This document shows, one piece after another, positions 6,667-7,291 of a DNA stretch of 7,291 bases. The stretch comes from Promethearchaeota archaeon (GTDB taxonomy: Archaea > Asgardarchaeota > Lokiarchaeia > Sigyniarchaeales > SOKP01): the NCBI GenBank assembly GCA_030612905.1, contig JAUWNA010000094.1, positions 1 to 7,291 on the forward strand. The letters run 5' to 3'. Every line of letters begins with the position of its first letter. The stretch's first letter is position 1. Position numbers and translations under genes: made by a program. Under the pieces are notes generated by a model. The model saw only the letters and a program-made list of their open reading frames with translations. It did no database searches and had not been told where the DNA came from.

Positions 6667-7291
6667 TTTCCTAATTCTTCTCTCTTAATTAGAACTTCTT
6701 TAACATAATAGCAATTTTCGCGATAAGGGCAAATTTGGCACCCCCAATCATATTCACAGTCAATTCTTTTTTTCCAATCTTCGATTTTGGCCTTCCATTT
6801 CTTGGTAAATTGTGTCGTTATTTCGGAAGAGATTTCTCTGAAATGTCCTATTGAATCTGTATACGTATTGATAAAGAATATTTCCATAGCTTTGATCAAA
6901 TTTCCAAATTTTTGATGATAAAGATGAAAGATTGCATTTCCTAAAAATTCAAATGAAAAATTGCGTTGTAATGCATTGGAACTTATTCTACACCAAAATC
7001 TCCGAGGAATTGTTCTTATTAGAAAACCCTCAATACTATTGGAGATAAATGATAATTGCCTTAATTCATCATTTTCTATTTCACTTTTATTGACTCCAAT
7101 TAAAATGAATAATCCAAAATCGATAGAGGATTCCTTTATTGCTTTAATTTCTTGACCTAATAAAGTAATATTTCCATCATGAAGGGTTTCTAATTCCTGA
7201 ATCGGAAAAACAAGTAAAAAGGATTTTTTATTTACACCTCCTAATTCTAATCCGGTTTCCTCTTGAAGAATAACTTCTTTAAAATGATCTA
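6663..7291 (-). CDS. Short CdhC/AcsB-like protein (acetyl-CoA synthase beta-subunit relative lacking most of the A-cluster domain), 5' truncated by window edge
   Basis: The frame is open from the right edge (first whole codon 7289) to TGA at 6663-6665, giving 208 visible residues. In order they match what I recall of archaeal CdhC: ELGG near the N-terminus (15-18), HDGNITLLGQEIKAIKE (37-53), an FGLFILIGV strand, NDELRQLSFI, RFWCRIS (98-103; WxRIS in CdhC), a helical FGNLIKAMEIFFINTYTD stretch, and a cysteine motif with Cys178, 184, 187 and 193. CdhC continues from an equivalent CxxC...C into GLCGA, CGC and the rest of the nickel-iron A-cluster domain. This protein instead stops 15 residues after Cys193. 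Probably only about 10-15 N-terminal residues are missing. It cannot be a working acetyl-CoA synthase. An accessory, assembly or metal-binding role is inferred. A TTG at 6899 is internal, not the start. Confidence 0.7.
   Translation of the reverse strand, partial: DHFKEVILQEETGLELGGVNKKSFLLVFPIQELETLHDGNITLLGQEIKAIKESSIDFGLFILIGVNKSEIENDELRQLSFISNSIEGFLIRTIPRRFWCRISSNALQRNFSFEFLGNAIFHLYHQKFGNLIKAMEIFFINTYTDSIGHFREISSEITTQFTKKWKAKIEDWKKRIDCEYDWGCQICPYRENCYYVKEVLIKREELGK

Noticed and set aside
6663..6899. A 78-residue minus-strand protein starting at TTG 6899
   Set aside because: The frame is open to 7291 with clear CdhC-like sequence upstream; the TTG is an internal Leu codon.
6961..7155. Plus-strand open frame of 64 codons
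   Set aside because: It lies wholly antisense to the ACS-like gene and shows no recognisable motif.

Overview
The window is AT-rich, with AT-rich intergenic spacers, archaeal-looking TATA boxes and mostly weak or absent Shine-Dalgarno sites. It carries a relative of the archaeal CODH/ACS beta subunit, a YkgJ-type cysteine-cluster protein, a C45 acyltransferase/peptidase and hexapeptide-repeat membrane proteins. Together these suggest an anaerobic archaeon with Wood-Ljungdahl chemistry. An Asgard (Lokiarchaeia-like) lineage is my best guess, by inference only. No rRNA, tRNA, CRISPR array or insertion sequence was seen.

Layout, left to right. (1) The 3' part of a nitrilase-superfamily amidase gene (+), cut by the left edge. 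(2) A 14-codon scrap that looks like the start of a zinc-type alcohol dehydrogenase. (3) Two minus-strand genes: a BON + DUF998 membrane protein and a ten-cysteine YkgJ-like protein. (4) A plus-strand pair, two nucleotides apart, whose products carry two and one copies of a module made of two membrane helices plus a left-handed beta-helix. The total of six helices and three soluble domains matches the C-terminal half of Pls-type (epsilon-poly-lysine synthetase) NRPSs, here without adenylation or carrier domains. (5) A C45 (acyl-CoA:6-aminopenicillanate acyltransferase-like) Ntn hydrolase with its own TATA box. (6) A graveyard at about 6276-6666, where an alpha/beta hydrolase relic (+) and a MinD/CooC-like P-loop ATPase relic (-) abut tail to tail. 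(7) A minus-strand gene open to the right edge, encoding a shortened CdhC/AcsB-like protein that ends just after a four-cysteine motif and lacks most of the A-cluster domain.

How the genes may work together: the nitrilase, the Pls-like pair and the C45 enzyme all belong to families that make or break amide bonds. The centre of the window could therefore be a small locus for making or trimming an amide or peptide product, but this is inference from context. On the right, the short ACS-like gene overlapped a P-loop ATPase start codon (ATGA). This suggests an ancestral two-gene unit related to ACS assembly, whose ATPase member is now broken in this genome.
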